From the NCBI GenBank assembly GCA_023419605.1, contig JAEZXR010000137.1, positions 17,026 to 81,025 on the forward strand: 64,000 bases of DNA. The letters are read 5' to 3'. This document shows, in pieces, positions 63,700-64,000 of this stretch. Origin of the DNA: Bacillota bacterium. GTDB lineage: Bacteria > Bacillota > Clostridia > Acetivibrionales > JAEZXR01. Both the position numbers and the translations under genes were made by a program. Position 1 is the stretch's first letter; every line of letters starts with the position of its first letter. A model generated the notes under the pieces. The model saw nothing but the letters and a program-made list of their open reading frames with translations, searched no databases and was not told the DNA's origin.

Positions 63700-63792
63700 A
63701 TAGATAACCTGCTAAAAGATAAAATCATATCAGTGTATTACCACTATGAGAGAAAATTCATTAATTAGTGTTGTGCAGTAAAATGTAAAAGT

Positions 63793-64000
63793 TTATGCAG
63801 CTATCCCTAATTTGGTAATAACGGCATCGAGATTTACCCCTTTTGCTGCACAGATATATGCAAACTTGGCAATACTGACCAAGTATTGTTTACGGAAATA
63901 CCCGATGGTATCTCCAATGTTTTGAAGTTTCAGGGACTTCTTGTTTGAAGCCCTGAAAAGCTCCAAGAATGTATAGCTCATAAAGACCATACTCCAGAAA
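63793..64000 (-). CDS. Transposase C-terminal end, partial
   Basis: The frame is open to the window edge and covers the last 69 or so residues of a transposase (MSYTFLELFRASNKKSL; IGYFRKQYLVSIAKFAYICA). The style is that of the C-terminal region of IS4/IS701-like DDE transposases; the exact family is uncertain. The sequence ATTAGTGTTG at 63764-63773, about 20 bp beyond the stop, is probably the element end; a second copy at 63542-63551 points to an older insertion of a related element. Confidence 0.6.
   Translation of the reverse strand, partial: FWSMVFMSYTFLELFRASNKKSLKLQNIGDTIGYFRKQYLVSIAKFAYICAAKGVNLDAVITKLGIAA

Overview
The window comes from a polysaccharide-degrading anaerobic Firmicute, most likely a Clostridia member. 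The evidence is strong AGGAGG ribosome sites with occasional TTG/GTG starts, three LplB/YtcP/lipoprotein-type oligosaccharide ABC importers (plus part of a fourth), large membrane-anchored AraC regulators, and many plant-cell-wall enzymes. No dockerins, tRNAs, rRNAs or CRISPR arrays were seen.

Layout. (1) 1-20.8 kb is a pectin/rhamnogalacturonan region. Leftward run a membrane AraC regulator, a solute-binding lipoprotein and the start of a permease. Rightward run two permeases, a binding lipoprotein, a structured RNA (about 8806-9007), a secreted multidomain PL1-like pectate lyase and a second membrane AraC regulator. Converging on these are a PL4 rhamnogalacturonan lyase, a GH95 enzyme, a frameshifted glycosidase remnant and a small cupin-AraC regulator. 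(2) 21-32 kb holds a Dus enzyme, a secreted PL8 lyase with a DNRLRE module, and a second importer followed by its own membrane AraC regulator. (3) 32-37.3 kb is a metabolic island: permease, hydantoinase/oxoprolinase-type protein, HExxH protein of unknown role and a GntR regulator, with three near-identical palindromes at the promoter. (4) 37.5-41.5 kb holds a TetR regulator, oleate hydratase, a cupin protein and a small membrane protein. (5) 41.5-59.6 kb is a xylan-utilisation locus: AraC regulator, importer, GH67 alpha-glucuronidase, GH2, GH10, GH3, GH43 and an SGNH acetylesterase. None of these enzymes has a signal peptide. The locus therefore looks built to import decorated xylo-oligosaccharides and dismantle them in the cytoplasm. 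(6) 59.6-64 kb is an AT-rich scrapyard: a truncated REP-type transposase, NRPS-like fragments, a decayed ISAs1 transposase, an erythromycin-esterase-like lipoprotein and a partial transposase.

The most unusual signal is a pair of 107-nt elements (42504-42610 and 44835-44941) in the xylan importer operon. They align without gaps at about 68% identity, and at least five differences are compensatory changes within four predicted stems. This indicates a selected RNA structure that I cannot assign to a known class. Two diverged copies of a 47-nt sequence lie in the leaders of two other importer operons in the same orientation relative to the downstream gene. Together these suggest that RNA-level control is common in these sugar operons. 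All family assignments are from recognised motifs and protein architecture; no searches were run.
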